A DNA stretch of 64,000 bases. Origin: Lunularia cruciata (lineage: Eukaryota > Streptophyta > Marchantiopsida > Lunulariales > Lunulariaceae). Under the pieces are notes generated by a model. It was not told the origin of the DNA. It saw only the letters and a program-made list of their open reading frames with translations, and made no database searches. A program made the translations under genes and the position numbers. Position 1 is the first letter of the stretch, and the number at the start of each line of letters is the position of its first letter. The DNA is taken from positions 47,721,034-47,785,033 of the forward strand of contig OX419762.1 of assembly GCA_948567375.1 (NCBI GenBank), given 5' to 3'. Below are positions 11,601-23,476 of the stretch, one piece after another.

Positions 11601-12101
11601 GAGGGTGAAAGTATGACCAATTTGGTGCAAGTTGAGCTCAAAAAGTGAAATTGAAGGTGAAGTTGGGAACCTATCCTCGTGAATTTGCTATTTGAAGAAG
11701 CCCATCATTCCAATCTGGCTCAAGTGGAGAGTTAGCAAAGGATTTAGTGGTCAGCCAACTTTAGGGATTTATGTCAACTTTATGTCAGATTTTTGCTAGA
11801 GTGTATGTCAGATTTTGGCCAGATTTGGAGGAGTTTTGCTAGATTTGGAGAGTGTTCAAAGTGGCAAGAAGAAAGACCTCATTTGGCTGAATTTCAGCAT
11901 TTAGAGGCTTCAAGTCATGGGATTGTGTGCTATGAGAGGCTACAAATGGCTAGAAAGCCAGCTTGTTGGCATGAGGCTAGCTAGTTTAGAGTAGATTTTG
12001 GTCATTGTTTGGAAAAATCTGCCCATCTTGCTAGATTGTGCACAATGGGGTTTGATCTTTAGATCTTTGGTTCCTAGATTGATGCCCTAGTCAACTGGTC
12101 C
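11601..12101 (+). other. Presumed B1 untranslated leader
   Basis: Low-complexity, G/T-rich sequence with short irregular repeats (AGATTTTGGCC, AGATTTGGAG). No conserved frame. It is interrupted by F at 12102, and its continuation is presumed to be 19977-20081 and then 23857 onward. Confidence 0.4.
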
Positions 12102-12793
12102 TGCAAGCCGGCCTATCTCTTGCTTAGGATGAACCTCTGATGGCTATTATGGTAGCGCACAATGGACTAAAAAAGCAAGGAACTACAACTCCATCATACT
12201 CTTCCAAGGCTAACACTCCAAGACTCAAGACATTGCTCACTAGAGAACCCAATGAAAGAAAGATAGTTGCAAATGAAAGGATGATGAGTATTTCCTCACC
12301 TCTTGTTTATATACTTGTGAAATAGTTATGCATCAAAGTTACTAATTACTAGAGTAACTCAAGTTACTAGACTAAAAGTCAAGTAAAGTCAAAAAGTATA
12401 AAGGAATATCCATCCACATGGGCATATTCCACTAGGCATGTGATCTTATCTTGACCCAACCACTAAGTCAAGGATTCCTTCACATGGGCTATCCTTGGAC
12501 TCTAGAAAGATTCAAAACAAAATGACTTGCGGGCCCAAGAGTTCTCAACTCCTTCCTCAAAGCCAAACACCTAGGAATAATACCAAGTCAACACACCTGA
12601 ATCCAAAATAGTGGTGCTCATCTTTTCCACTTCCTCTAAAGTAAGGTCCTCTCTATCTTAGCTATGACTAACTTTAGCTAATCATGACTAATGTAGAACC
12701 ATCATTTATCTCAATATAAATAATATCTCTCAAGTACTTGTAATACCAAGCTAAATATCATAATACCACGCACATGCACAAATGGATGTTACA
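12102..12793 (-). repeat. 3' LTR of F
   Basis: About 692 bp, highly similar to 19287-19976 and to the solo LTR 50645-51338. On the minus strand it starts TGTAACATCC. The plus-strand left end reads TGCAAGCCGGCC where the sister copies read TGAACCGGC or TGAGCCGGC. Confidence 0.9.
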
Positions 12794-12806
12794 TTTACCC
12801 CTGAAC
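12794..12806 (-). other. Polypurine tract of F
   Basis: On the minus strand TAGTTCAGGGGTAAA lies directly before the LTR start TGTAAC. This is the expected plus-strand DNA primer position. Confidence 0.6.
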
Positions 12807-12989
12807 TAATTTTTCACTTTGTCCTCAAAGTGAAGGTCTCTCTACTTTCTATGATATATCTTCAGCTTATCATGGTTAATCCTATCAAAGTGTCTTCCTC
12901 CCAACTCCTTTAGATCATAGGTGTAATTGCCCTACACCTTCTCCACTATGAAAGGTCCAAAGTACTTAGGCAAAAACTTCTTTTGCACT

Positions 12990-13844
12990 CTTTTGAATTG
13001 AATAGAATCAAACAACATTACCCAATCACCTTCTTTGAAAGGCTCCACCTTCTTCTTGCCTTGCCTATTGTCATAGCTCTCCTTTTGTTTCCTTTGGGCT
13101 TGCTCCACTCAAACCATAGCAACTGCTCTTGCCTCTTCCAACTCCATAAGTTGATCCTTCTTGTGCTTTCTTCAATCTCCTATGAATGCTTTGGAAGGTA
13201 AGAAGATCAAAGTGAATAGGTAAGGTAGACTCAATACCATATACCAATTGAAATGGGGAATACCCGGTGGAAGTCTTCATGGTTGTCCTATATTCTCACA
13301 AAACTACATGAATCATCTTGTCCCAATGATGTTTAGCTCCCTCCATTTCTGCATCTTTGGCCAACATCATGCACAATGTCTGATTGGTTCTCTCTGCCAA
13401 ACCATTAGAATTTGGCTTATAGGATGTAGTTACTCTATGTGTAATAGAGAAATGTCGTAGCATTGTTGTAGTAATGCTTCATGTAAACTCTCCTCCTCTA
13501 TCAAAAACCAACTCCAAAGGGCATCCAAACCTAGTGATAATAGTTTCATAAAGAAATCTACCAACTTCATCTTCATTCTTGTCCTTCAATGGTCTAGGTT
13601 CAACCCACTTGGTAAGATAATAAGTAACTACCACAATGTACTGATTGTTCCTTGGGGTTCTATTGAGAGGACATACAAAATCAATTCCACACTTCTCAAA
13701 AGGTCCTAGCAATGGAATTGATCTAAGTGGTGGAGTGGATGTAGAATTTCTAGCAAAAGCTTGATAAACATGATAAGTTTTGCAATAATCAAGACAATCC
13801 TTGAAAATCCCTCTCCAATGGTGGCCTGCATCTAGAATCTTCAA
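12990..13844 (-). pseudogene. F integrase remnant
   Basis: From 13844 downward one 121-codon frame carries the zinc-binding tail (CLDYCKTYHVYQ) and the start of the catalytic core. The first catalytic aspartate is replaced (VTYYLTKW, where VTDYLTKW is usual), the second is kept in VFDRGGEF, and the glutamate lies in NGLAERTNQ near 13400. A following fragment (13071-13280) has STGYSPFQLVYG, the conserved stretch after the core. Frames are broken between these blocks. The enzyme would join element DNA to the host chromosome; this copy is dead. Confidence 0.85.
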
Positions 13845-13858
13845 AGTACAAGACTAAA

Positions 13859-13955
13859 AATTTAAAATTTAAAATTTAAAAATAAATATATAAATATATA
13901 AAATTAAAAAATTAAAAAATTAAAAAATTAAAAAATCTTCAAAAAAAATCTTCAA
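13859..13955. repeat. AT-only tandem repeat inside F pol
   Basis: TTTAAAA and ATTAAAAA units repeat (four clear 8-bp ATTAAAAA copies), followed by a duplicated AAAAATCTTCAA. It sits exactly between the RNase H tether (ending 14029) and the integrase N-terminus (13844) and is not coding. Confidence 0.9.
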
Positions 13956-14028
13956 ACTGTATTCCACACACTAAACCTTCATGAAACTCCTTTATAAGTA
14001 GGATAGACTCTTCCTTACCCACTGCTCT

Positions 14029-15649
14029 TCAAAGTAGACCATTTGCTCCTTGGTGAAAAAGAATATCATCCACCATTGTGTAAGGTCTTGCTGCAAGGGC
14101 CTTCCTCTCCCTAGCATGCATCTCTTTTGGATAGTTACCTCTTGTCACAAAATCCACAATCTTCTTGTACTCCATTGGAACCTCTTGAGTGACTGAGATT
14201 GTCATGAGCTCCTCATCCGGGAAGGAATCATCCATTGGCTCATCTCCATCATCATCATAGGCTCTAGATAATAAATCAGCATTTGCATGTTTCTTTCTTG
14301 GCCTATCCTCAATGGTGTAGTCATACTCAGACAAGAGTATCATCCACCTTCAACATTAGGCTTGTTGAAGATGTACTTCAAAGCCTTGTCATCCATGACA
14401 ATGGTGGCTTTCCCTCCATTCAAGTAGTGTCTAAACTTCTTGAGACCAAAGATCACTGCTAACTCTTCTCTCTCCGTGATAGAGTAGTTCTTTTTTGCTG
14501 AAGCGATCTGCCTACTAGCATTAGCTATTGGATGATCATGCCCATCTTGGTCTAATTGACTAAGAGTGCATCATATAGCTACATACGAAGCATCAATGTA
14601 GAGGATGAAAGGCTTACTCTAATCAGTTTTAGCAAGAATTGGAGCTACAACAAGGGATTGCTTGAGCTCCTCAAAAGCTTTGAGAGCCTCCTTGTCCTCC
14701 AAAATCACCATGTAATCTACACCCTTCTTCATGTAGATGGTCAATGCATAAGCCTTGTTGGAAAATGAGGAGATGAACCTCCTATAGTACCCAACCATCT
14801 CCAAGAATTGGCATAACTTTGTCAAGCTTGAAGGGAATGGATGGTCTGAGATTTTCCTCATCTTCTCAGGATCAACTACTATTCCATCCTTGGAGATGAT
14901 GTGCTCCAAAAGTAGACCTTCTTCACATCCAAAAATGCACTTCTTTGGGTTGAGTGATGCATTTGCCTCATCCAAGCATTACAAGACCTTGATTAGGTGC
15001 TCAAAGTGCTCCTCCTTGCTCCCATAGACACAAAAGTCATCAATGAAGTCTTTAACAAATTTTCCAATGAAAGGTTCAAATACCTTGTTCATGAACCATT
15101 GGAATGTGGTTGGAGCATGAAAAGCCCAAAAGCCATGACCTTGAAAGCATAAGTCTCCCAAGGTGTGGTGAATGTGGTGAGTTGTTGATGCTCTTGTGCA
15201 ATCTTGATTTGGTTATATCCACTATAACCATCTCCAAAACTATACATCTCATGACCTGCAACCTCCTCCAATATCTCATCAATGAATGGCAATGGGTAGT
15301 AGTCCTTCTTGGTAATAGCATTGAGCTTCTTGTAATCCACATATACCCAAAGCTAACCATTCTTTTTCTTCATAATGACAATTGGAGACACCCATTTTGA
15401 ATTCTCCACCTCAAAGAAGAATCTGGCCTCCTTGAGCTTATCAATCTCCTCCTTCACAACCAAAGATATTGGTGGGCTAATGCAATGTTGCTTTTGGCGG
15501 ATTGGTCTTGCATGTGACTCCACCTCTATCTTGTGCTCCTCCAAGGTGACTTCCTTCAAATCCTTGTAACCAAAAGCAAACACATGGATGAACTTGTGAA
15601 AAATCTCCTCAAATCTCACCTTCTCCTCCTTGGTAACATTTGAGGGCAA
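14029..15649 (-). pseudogene. F reverse transcriptase and RNase H remnant
   Basis: Consecutive minus-strand fragments: RT fingers (15649-15353, with KWVSPIVIMKKKNG), palm A (FGDGYSGYNQIKI), the F-I-D-D catalytic box (FVKDFIDDFCVYGS, about 15040), RT thumb (MVGYYRRFISSFSNKAYAL) and RNase H to the tether (14343-14029, with HANADLLSRA). Palm motifs are intact but frames shift several times, for example at 15360 and 15160. Domain order and wording make the Ty3/gypsy assignment secure. Confidence 0.9.
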
Positions 15650-16109
15650 TTAACCTTCTCTCTAAGGGTATCTAACCTTCTCTCTACCTCCTCAAGTGTC
15701 AATGGTGATTTATTTGGGTCCTTCAAAACCTTTGGCTTAGGTGCAAAACCATAGCACACAAAGGATACACATCTGAATCTGATTCAGATTCATCCTCCTC
15801 CGTGGAAGTCTCCTCCCCCATGCTTGTGTCCACACTTGAAGCTTCTTCTTCATAATCTGATTCCCAATAATCAGAAGATGGTATATCTGAATGTGAAGTG
15901 TTGGTGGTTTAAGTCACAGGAACTGTGACTCTATGGTTTGATGGCCCAATCCTTAAGTACCCTTTGTGCCATCAATCAGTTGTGTGTGCAGCTCTCAACC
16001 ATAGCCTCCCAAGAAGTAAGTCATAACTAGAATCTTTCAAGACTTGGAAAATCATGAGAATTTGAACTCCCATAACTGAAACCACCACCTTGTCCATCAC
16101 CCCTACTAG

Positions 16110-16376
16110 TCAAACTTGTTTGTTTGCCATGCTCACCACAAATGTTGAAGGTCTTGAGGGTATCATACCCAACTTCTTCATTAACCTTTGTGACATGGCA
16201 TTCACTGCTGATCCTCCATCAACCAATGCATCCTTGATGTTGTGACCATTCACTCTCACATCAATCTTGGAGGTATATTCACAAGCCTCCCATGGTGTTG
16301 GCTTGGCATCCACCACCCCCATTGATACTGGAGCTTTTGCCTTCTTCTTCTTCTTGCTCCTTGTAGAACAAACCAC
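16110..16376 (-). pseudogene. F aspartic protease remnant
   Basis: An 88-codon frame with the retropepsin core ALVDGGSAVNAMSQRLMKKL. The active-site triplet reads D-G-G where D-S/T-G is usual. It lies between gag and RT on the same strand. The domain would cleave Gag-Pol. The fragment is partial. Confidence 0.8.
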
Positions 16377-16650
16377 CTCTAAGCTCCTTTCTCAAAGTAG
16401 GATTCAAATCAATCAATTGGCCCATTGTGATATTATCCTTGTGACTACCAACATCCTCCAAGATATTGTAGTTCCATTGTTGCTTTGAAATCAAGAAGTC
16501 CTCCATCCCCAACTTCTTCCTTGGAGTCTTTGTTGTTGATGGTGTTGAAGTGCTTTTGCAGGTGCTCCTAGTAGGCATAGGAGTATCTTGGCTAGGAGTA
16601 AATCCTTGAGAAGAGTGCACATCCTCTACAAAATGAGCTCTCTTCTTCTC

Positions 16651-17714
16651 TTATGCCAAAAGCTTCAAATTAAGACTCTTGGAGTTTGAGCACTCTCCCT
16701 TCTCATACTTACTCTCAACCACATCTATAGATGTTATCCCCTTACCTTTGTTTGGATTAGGAGCCACTTGGGTTTCACTACCTCCTTCTTTCCCTCTATT
16801 AGCTCCTTCATAACTCCTTCCTCCATGGTAAGTGGAATTTGGACCATTCCTTTGGATGTGACTTCTTCCTCCACAACCAAAAAAATTCCTCTTATTAAAA
16901 TTATTTTTTGGTTGGACTCCTCTATATGGATAACTTCCATAACTCCTAGGCCCTCTCCCTACATTCTGACCCACCTCTCTCTTCTCCCGTAGTTGCACCA
17001 CATTGATCTTGAGATCTGCAAGTTGTTCTATGATGGTTTGAAGTGGATCATTTGGTGGAGGTGCAAGAATTGGAGCAACTGCTACTTGTGGTGCAACCCT
17101 TGCCACCAAAGTATCAGAAGTTCCATCATACTTGTAACCTTGAGGAGGATGCACAACCTCTTTCACCACCAAATCACTCTCATCCCGTTCCAAACTCTCC
17201 TATATATGAATTGCAATCTTGATAGGTTCAACCTTGGAAGAAGGTTTCTCCTATCTCACCTTGCTTCTAATTTGTGGTCTCAATCCTCTCACAAAATTCT
17301 TGGTGAACATGTCCCTTATGCCAATCACATTTGTCTCCACATCATCCACACCCTTCCTCAACACTATGCACAATCTGGACTCTAACTTTTCCATTCTTTC
17401 CACATAGACTCTTACTTTCTCTCCATCTCCTTGTTTGAGAAAGGTAACCTCACTGATCAATCTCTCAAAACTCTTATCTGGAAGAAAGTTCTCAATGAGT
17501 GTTGAAGTCAAAGTCTCCTAAGACTCTTCTTCCCCATCTCTCCTATCTCTCTTTTGGTATTCTGACTCATACCATGTAAGTGCAACATCCTCAAAGAAAT
17601 CTGGTAATAATGAGGCCCACTCATTCTTGCTCCTCTCATTTTTCCTATGCAAGCTCTCTTGAAATCTCTCACAAAGGCCTCCACATCTTCTCCATCCTCG
17701 CCAAAGAAAACCAA
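16651..17714 (-). pseudogene. F gag remnant
   Basis: Gag in at least three frames. 17714-17508 begins with FFGEDGEDVEAFVRDFKRA, a retroviral-type gag domain start. 17511-17251 carries the capsid C-terminal part (EKVRVYVERMEKLESRL). 17193-16651 (180 codons) is a proline- and glycine-rich tail with a degenerate knuckle (FFGCGGRSHIQRNG; the last cysteine is glycine). The tail is basic and Arg/Gly-rich, consistent with RNA binding. Confidence 0.82.
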
Positions 17715-17759
17715 AATTTTCCCTATCTTAACCCCTCACTATCTTTCTTTTCTCTCAAC

Positions 17760-19255
17760 TTTTTTCTTTTTCTTTTTCTCTTTTCTTTTCTCTCACTCTA
17801 TAACTAATAAAGTATATACATGACTAACACCATCTGAGAATAATCCACCCTAGGGAACACAAAAGGTTTAGGTTGCTCCAAGATTTCTATAGCAACATTA
17901 AATCCTAGAGTGCATATTAAACTCTCATGGATAGTTTATCCATAAGTTGAAAGATTATCTCCATCACTAATCTTGAGAACTAGCTGATGAAAGTGGTAGT
18001 ATTTTTGTATCTATACTAAGACTCTCTCCAAGATCCTTCACCAAAGTCTCCAAAAGTGCTTTTACTCCATTACACTCATATCCTTTTGGAAATCCTTCCA
18101 CGCCACAAACCTCACACAACTCCTTGGTCTTAGATCTTTTCCCTCCTAATCTTGGTGGAGAAGGTTCAACATGCAAACCCAAGTCAAGTAAGCCTCTCCT
18201 TTCTCTCAATCTCTTGCTCTCAAAAGTCAATGGATATGAACTTGCCTTATGTCCCTTCTCTCCATGTAAAAAGCTCTTAGACTCACTCTTTCTTTAAGTG
18301 GTGTAGGTTTTTGGATCCTCTCAACACTCTCTTCAAATTCTATTCTAAATTCTCTTCTCCTCAAATCCACCCCTATAATCACCTCAAACCCTTGGGAAAC
18401 TCCACATAGCCTCAATATCCACTCCATGTTCCCAAGATAAGTCTAGACACTCAAATATGCTTTTCATTGCCTCACACTCCTCATGCATGAAATCTAAACT
18501 CTATAGAATTGACACTTCCTCAAAATGTCAGTCAAATCTTGCAACTAATATGTCATAGTCCTCTAAAATCTTGCACACCTGATCATAACTCTAGCATGTC
18601 TCTCCCTACAAAATTTTAGATCTTTTTATTGAGCCATTTGGCCTAGGCACCTTTCTATTCAACATATATATTTCAGATTTGGTCAGAAACCCCCCTCCCC
18701 TCTCACTTTAAAAACTTATAACTCTCTTCTCAAGAATGATCTTTTTCTAATTTTTGTGTCAATAGGTATGATACAATGCACTTAATTTTCTTGCAAATTT
18801 TTGTCACAATCCACTAAAGATTGAAGAAATGGAAGACTCTGTAAAATTTTCCAAAGAGCATGTACTTGCGGGAGCATTTTACCCTATCAACTTTCAAAAC
18901 TTTTAGCCCAGTGTGCGTAACAGCTCTCACAATAATTTTAAGTGTTCTAACTGAAAGATAACCCAAGCTATCATGTTTAGAAATTTCAATTCCAGATCCT
19001 AAACTTGAGATTTTACCCAAAATCATCTTAATCCCCAAAATCTGCAATCCACCTCACACAATCTCTCCAAATCCTCTCAAGTGAACAAGACAAAATCACC
19101 TCAAAGATAGTGTAATAAACTATAGGGTATACAAATGGATCCAAATTCTCTATCATAAGTTTAGCTCTCTCTTCCCCTAAAGTTCACTTTAAGTGAGCTC
19201 TCATAACCTCCTTTTGTCTAATATAGAATTGTACACGGAACATTATCTTACTTTC
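17760..19255 (-). other. F leader and gag 5' region
   Basis: Pyrimidine-rich on the plus strand (17750-17800 is nearly all C/T). Two short minus-strand frames (18427-18227 and 18230-17967) are adjacent and one contains CEVCGVEGFPKGYECNG, which could be an N-terminal gag segment or an extra frame. I do not assign a function. The region is collinear with 38250-39480. Confidence 0.5.
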
Positions 19256-19261
19256 TAGAGC

Positions 19262-19280
19262 GGTCCCAGCAACAAAACCA
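19262..19280 (-). other. Primer-binding site of F, tRNA-Asp-like and degraded
   Basis: The minus strand reads TGGTTTTGTTGCTGGGACC six bases after the LTR end. Compared with the complement of the plant tRNA-Asp 3' end (TGGCGCCGTTGCCGGGG), many differences are C-to-T, as expected from deamination. Confidence 0.5.
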
Positions 19281-19286
19281 AAAATA

Positions 19287-19976
19287 TGAACCGGCATGTC
19301 TCTCACTCAGGCTGAATCTCTGATGGCTATTATGGTAGTGCACCATGGACTAAAAAAGCAAGGAACCCCAACTCCATCATACTCCTCCAAAGCTAACACT
19401 CCAAGACTCAAGACATTGTTCACTAGAGAACCCAATAAAAGAGAGATAATTGCAAATGAAAGGATGATGAGTACTTCCTCACCCCTTGTTTATATACTTA
19501 TGAAATAGTTATGCACCAAAGTTACTAATTACTAGAGTAACTCAAGTTACTAGGCTCAAAGTCAAATAAAGTCAAAAAATATAAAAGAATATCCATCCAC
19601 ATGGGCATATTCCACTAAGCATGTGATCTTATCTTGACCCAACCACTAAGTCAAGGATTCCTTCACATGGGCTATCCTTGGACTATACAAAAATCCAAGA
19701 CAAAATGGCTTGCGGGCCCAAGAGTTCTCAATTCTTTCCTCAAACCCAAACACCTAGGAATAATACCAAGTCAACACACTAGAATCCAAAATAGTGGTGC
19801 TCATCTTTTTCACTTCCTCTAAAGTAAGGTCCCCTCTATCTTAGCTATGACTAATTTTAGCTAATCATGACTAATGTAGAACCATCCTTTATCTCTATAT
19901 AAATATTATCTCTCAAGTACTTGTAATACCAAGCTAAATATCACAATACCACACACATGCACAAATGGGTGTTACA
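19287..19976 (-). repeat. 5' LTR of F
   Basis: A 690-bp LTR with TG..CA ends, near-identical in layout to 12102-12793. An AAATATGAACCGGC boundary adjoins the primer site on the left, and GTTACA ends it on the right. Confidence 0.9.
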
Positions 19977-20876
19977 ATCTGCCCTCATTTGTTGTCTTTA
20001 TGATTGTTCCACTATTATCTATATAACTATAGCTTTGGCTAGGAGAGACAGTTTGATCTCATTCTAGTTGATCTTGGTCGTTGTGACAACCTGGCAAATA
20101 TCACTTTTGCAGTAATCGGGTAAGTAAAGTTCATTCCCACAGAGATATGAGTCAGAAATGTTCAAATACAAAGCAAAGTAACAATTGTAGCTCTTCTTGA
20201 GTTCTTCTTTAGTCTCTCAGGTAGAAACCACACCCAGAAGAGAGTAACAAGCACTGATTCCCAATCTTGTCAAAAATTCACACTCCTTAATCACAACTCC
20301 TTCAATTCTTTCCAAACAATCTTGATTGTGATGATTCAAGCTCTCCCAAAAATGGCAATTCATTGCAAAACAACTTCGCCTTATAATTGTGTTCCACCCC
20401 TCCACTTAAGGCACAACTTCCTCAATCAAAATTGCTTCACATCAACTTTGCGCTACACTCACAAATGCAAAATACTACCAACACTACAATTCCTCTCAAA
20501 TCTATCAAGGTATTGTTTTGATTGCACTTCACTCAGGATCAAACACACAGAATGAAGATCAAGGCTGCAAAATCCAACATCTAACAAGCACTCTGACTTG
20601 CACTTTGAATTTCTCCACACACTCACAAACACAAACACAATGTTGATAGTCAGAATCAAGCTCAAGCAACAAGCACTGCTTCACAGCACTTTGCTTTATC
20701 TATTCTTAGAAATAATGAGCATTGAACAACAATTTTCTACAAATGTCACTCTTAAATAATGAAGCAAATGACAATTATCTTCCTAATGTACCTCTTCCTA
20801 ACAACTCTACAAACCTATAGATCCAAAATGACAATGCACCTCTTCATATCTGCCTCTTCAAATCTCAAAACTATTA

Positions 20877-23449
20877 CTAATCTGATCTGATGTCTACTTC
20901 TTCCTCGGCTTTCAAACCCAAACCCAAAGTAACTTCACTTCTTATTATTCTTTCCTCAAGTTTCATAACTCCTACATCTTCTACCAAATCTAACAGTTCT
21001 CTTTCTTGATCTGAAATTCCACTAGTGGGTAATCTATCTAACTCCTTATCTCCCGACCCACTCTTCTCTAATGTCTCCAATGGTAACTCCAAAGACATCT
21101 GTACTCCTACTTCATCTACTTTAGGTTTTGCTCTAACATCTTTCCAAAGTTATCTATCTCCAATTTCACTAAGTCTAATCTAATTGTGATATTGTCTTCT
21201 ACTTCCAATATCTTCCTATCGACATGAGTTTTGAGACTAATCAACAATGCATTCAAATTTGTGTCCTTTGCATGTCTCCTCCTCGTCTCCTACACCAACA
21301 ACTTCAACTCGTGCAGCCTCGTCTCTTTGATATGCACACTGGCCTTTGTACTCAACATTGCATTCATCCTAATTACAATCTCCTTCAATGGCTCCAGTCT
21401 CATTTTCCTCTACCGTTCTTGATCTGCAAGCCAATCTTCTCGGTACATTGCCAATTCCGCTTCAAACTCAGCTTTCACAACCTCCTTCTCCTTCTCCTTA
21501 TGTACAATCTTCTCTTCCTGATTACGAAGTAACTCTTGCAACCTCTCTTCTTCTCTATATTGCATTGTCAACTCTCGTTGCCACAGCTGCTTCTTCTCTT
21601 CTACACTCTCCATCACCCTTTTGAGCTCTTGTTCCTTCTTGGCTACTCTTGCCATAGCATGGATAATCTCTAACCTTGAATCAGCAAACTGTTGCTTCAA
21701 GATCTCATTCTCAGCTACTTGTCTTTCCCTTTCTATATCACTCTACTTTACAAGTTCCTCTCTATTCCTTGCTTCTCTTATCAAGTTTTCTATCACTTGA
21801 TTCTATACTATTGCCTCTACTTGTAGTACTTCCCTTTCCTTCTCTCCTCAAATTATACTCTTCTTCAATTCTGAGTTCTCTTCTTCCAATCGGGATAACA
21901 CCTGCAACACAATCTTCACCTCCGAACACGTCGACTGCATCTCCTTCTTCTTGTGTTCCAACTTCACTAACAAAGGACACACAACGTCCCGCAAGTACTC
22001 CACTCCATCATTCATGGCTACTTTGACTTGCGGAGTGATCTCCTTCTTCACCTCTTCTTCTCTTGATACTTGCCTTCTTCATTGTAGTCATCGTATTGGA
22101 ATAGACGCTTCACTCCTTGAACTAGCATTCTCCTCTTCTCTTACCTTGCTCAGACCTCCTTCACACTTCGCCTTTCTTTGGGAAAAAACTCCACTTTGAA
22201 TGGTAACTTTTCTCTTCTCCTGCTCTCGCACTTTGTCTTTTAACTTCACGTTACCTTCCTCCTCTGTCTCCATCCTGACTTCTTCTTCTTCTGTGGGTAC
22301 CGATGTCATCTCTCTGCCTTCGTCGCTATCACTACTTGTGTCTCCACTCTGTAGTGTGAGCTTGGGTTCTTCCTTGCGTTCCGAGTCTTTGGACTTGCAC
22401 TCGGCTTCACCTTCAGATTCTTCCTCCGACAACACGACTACTACCATACCTTTCCTTGGGTTTACCCTTTTGGTCTTCCAAGGTCTTGCTCTCTTGATGT
22501 CTCCTCCTTCTCCTTGTCGACTCCTCTTCTTCAACTTTGGAGTACTCACATCCACCTACACACTCTTCCATGTTTGCGCGTAGTACTCATTGTTGCTTCT
22601 GATTTGAAGAATGTACTACTGCTCCTCCACGTCGACTTCCTTTCTTAAGTCGGGATGAAAATGCAACACCATTCTGTTGCGCTCCGCCGCATTGAGAAAA
22701 TTAAGCCCCAAATAGAAATGTGCTGCAAATGGCACAATGTAATGGGGAGGCAATTTATCCCGCAAGTTCCACACCATTTGTCTTGTTCTTCTATGGAAGC
22801 ACTTCGCCCAGTTATTCGGCTCTCCTCTAAACATCTTATGGAAGAACACCGCTTGGTGCTTCATCACATAAGTCATTCTTTCTGGCTTCAAGATTGCCAT
22901 GAGAGCACTCACAATCCCTTGCTTGACAAGATCCTTGTAACTCTCTACTTTGTACCCATTCTTTGTACGCTTCAAAGAGAATGCATGCCTCACTTCTTGG
23001 GTTTCTTCTGCTACCTCTCCCTTCCCCAAGAATGTGGCACCTTGCTCTGTGCCTACCTCTCTTCCAAGTACTAATCTCCAATCCTACTCCGTCCAGCAAG
23101 CCGGATTTCCTCTCTTCTCCTCTTCCTCGGGGCCATCAAGACATCTAATCTTGATTATCTCAGTCATGAATCCTGCAAAGCTCACATTCCAGTTCCACGC
23201 CAAGAATGTGATCCAAAGTCAGCTCAAGACTTCAATTTTTGCGATCACATCTAACCTCTGAATTGCATGATTTCTCATTGTGAATTTGGAGTTCTTCTTT
23301 CCTCCTCCCATCTTTCTTTCTTCCTCACTATCTCTCGGATTAGCTCTCTCAAATTCTCCTCTACACACCAGCGCGTCTTTGACTCTACTTCCCTTCCCAC
23401 AATCTCTTGCAGGAAGACTCCTCAATGGCAAAGGAAAATTGCTTGACAT
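20877..23449 (-). pseudogene. LTR-encoded coiled-coil protein, C2 copy
   Basis: The reading frame runs most of the LTR with few interruptions. The likely start is the ATG at 23449 (MSSNFPLPL), shared with D's 3' LTR. Order: about 75 N-terminal residues; a globular region (about 23029-22616) with YVMKHQAVFFHKMF and WNLRDKLPPHYIVPF; an acidic linker (22555-22088) rich in E/D/S; a long coiled coil (about 22050-21410) with ELLRNQEEKIVHKEKEKE; and a C-terminal part ending at 20877 (LEKSGSGDKELDRLPTSG). I do not recognise the globular domain. The same protein is encoded in D's LTRs and, more distantly, in E. Stops at about 23221, 23084 and 22618 and a frameshift near 22085 break this copy. Confidence 0.75.
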
Positions 23450-23467
23450 TGCTTTGTTGTTAGCCCA

Positions 23468-23476
23468 ATTTTTATA
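23468..23476 (-). promoter_or_regulatory. TATA-like box of the C2 LTR
   Basis: The minus strand reads CTCTATAAAAATT. The T of TATA is 27 nt upstream of the shared ATG at 23449. D's 3' LTR has the same box at the same distance. It could equally be read as codons (LYKN) if translation began further upstream. Confidence 0.5.

Larger units (their letters stand above)
12102..19976 (-). mobile_element. Full-length degenerate Ty3/gypsy element F
   Basis: A minus-strand element of about 7.9 kb with two LTRs (12102-12793 and 19287-19976), primer site beside the right LTR, purine tract beside the left LTR, and gag, PR, RT, RNase H and integrase between. The RT contains a GYSGYNQIKI stretch and a FIDD box. 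The integrase region contains LLGPFEKCGIDFV, a wording typical of non-chromodomain plant gypsy lineages (Tat/Athila side). Target flanks TCCTG and ATCTG agree at three of five positions, if the left LTR start has mutated from TG to CA. The element is inserted in the B1 leader. Confidence 0.85.

Noticed and set aside
11225-11641. A 138-codon minus-strand frame with internal repeats
   Set aside because: The repetition simply follows the 158-bp DNA tandem repeat. The other strand and frames do likewise, and no family motif is visible.
13860-13960. Possible CRISPR-like or satellite array
   Set aside because: Simple AT repeat without regular spacers, in a eukaryotic context.
21224-21700. Plus-strand Ser/Leu-rich frames opposite the coiled coil in C2, D and E
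   Set aside because: They are antisense shadows of the Glu/Lys-rich coiled-coil codons, which are conserved on the minus strand.
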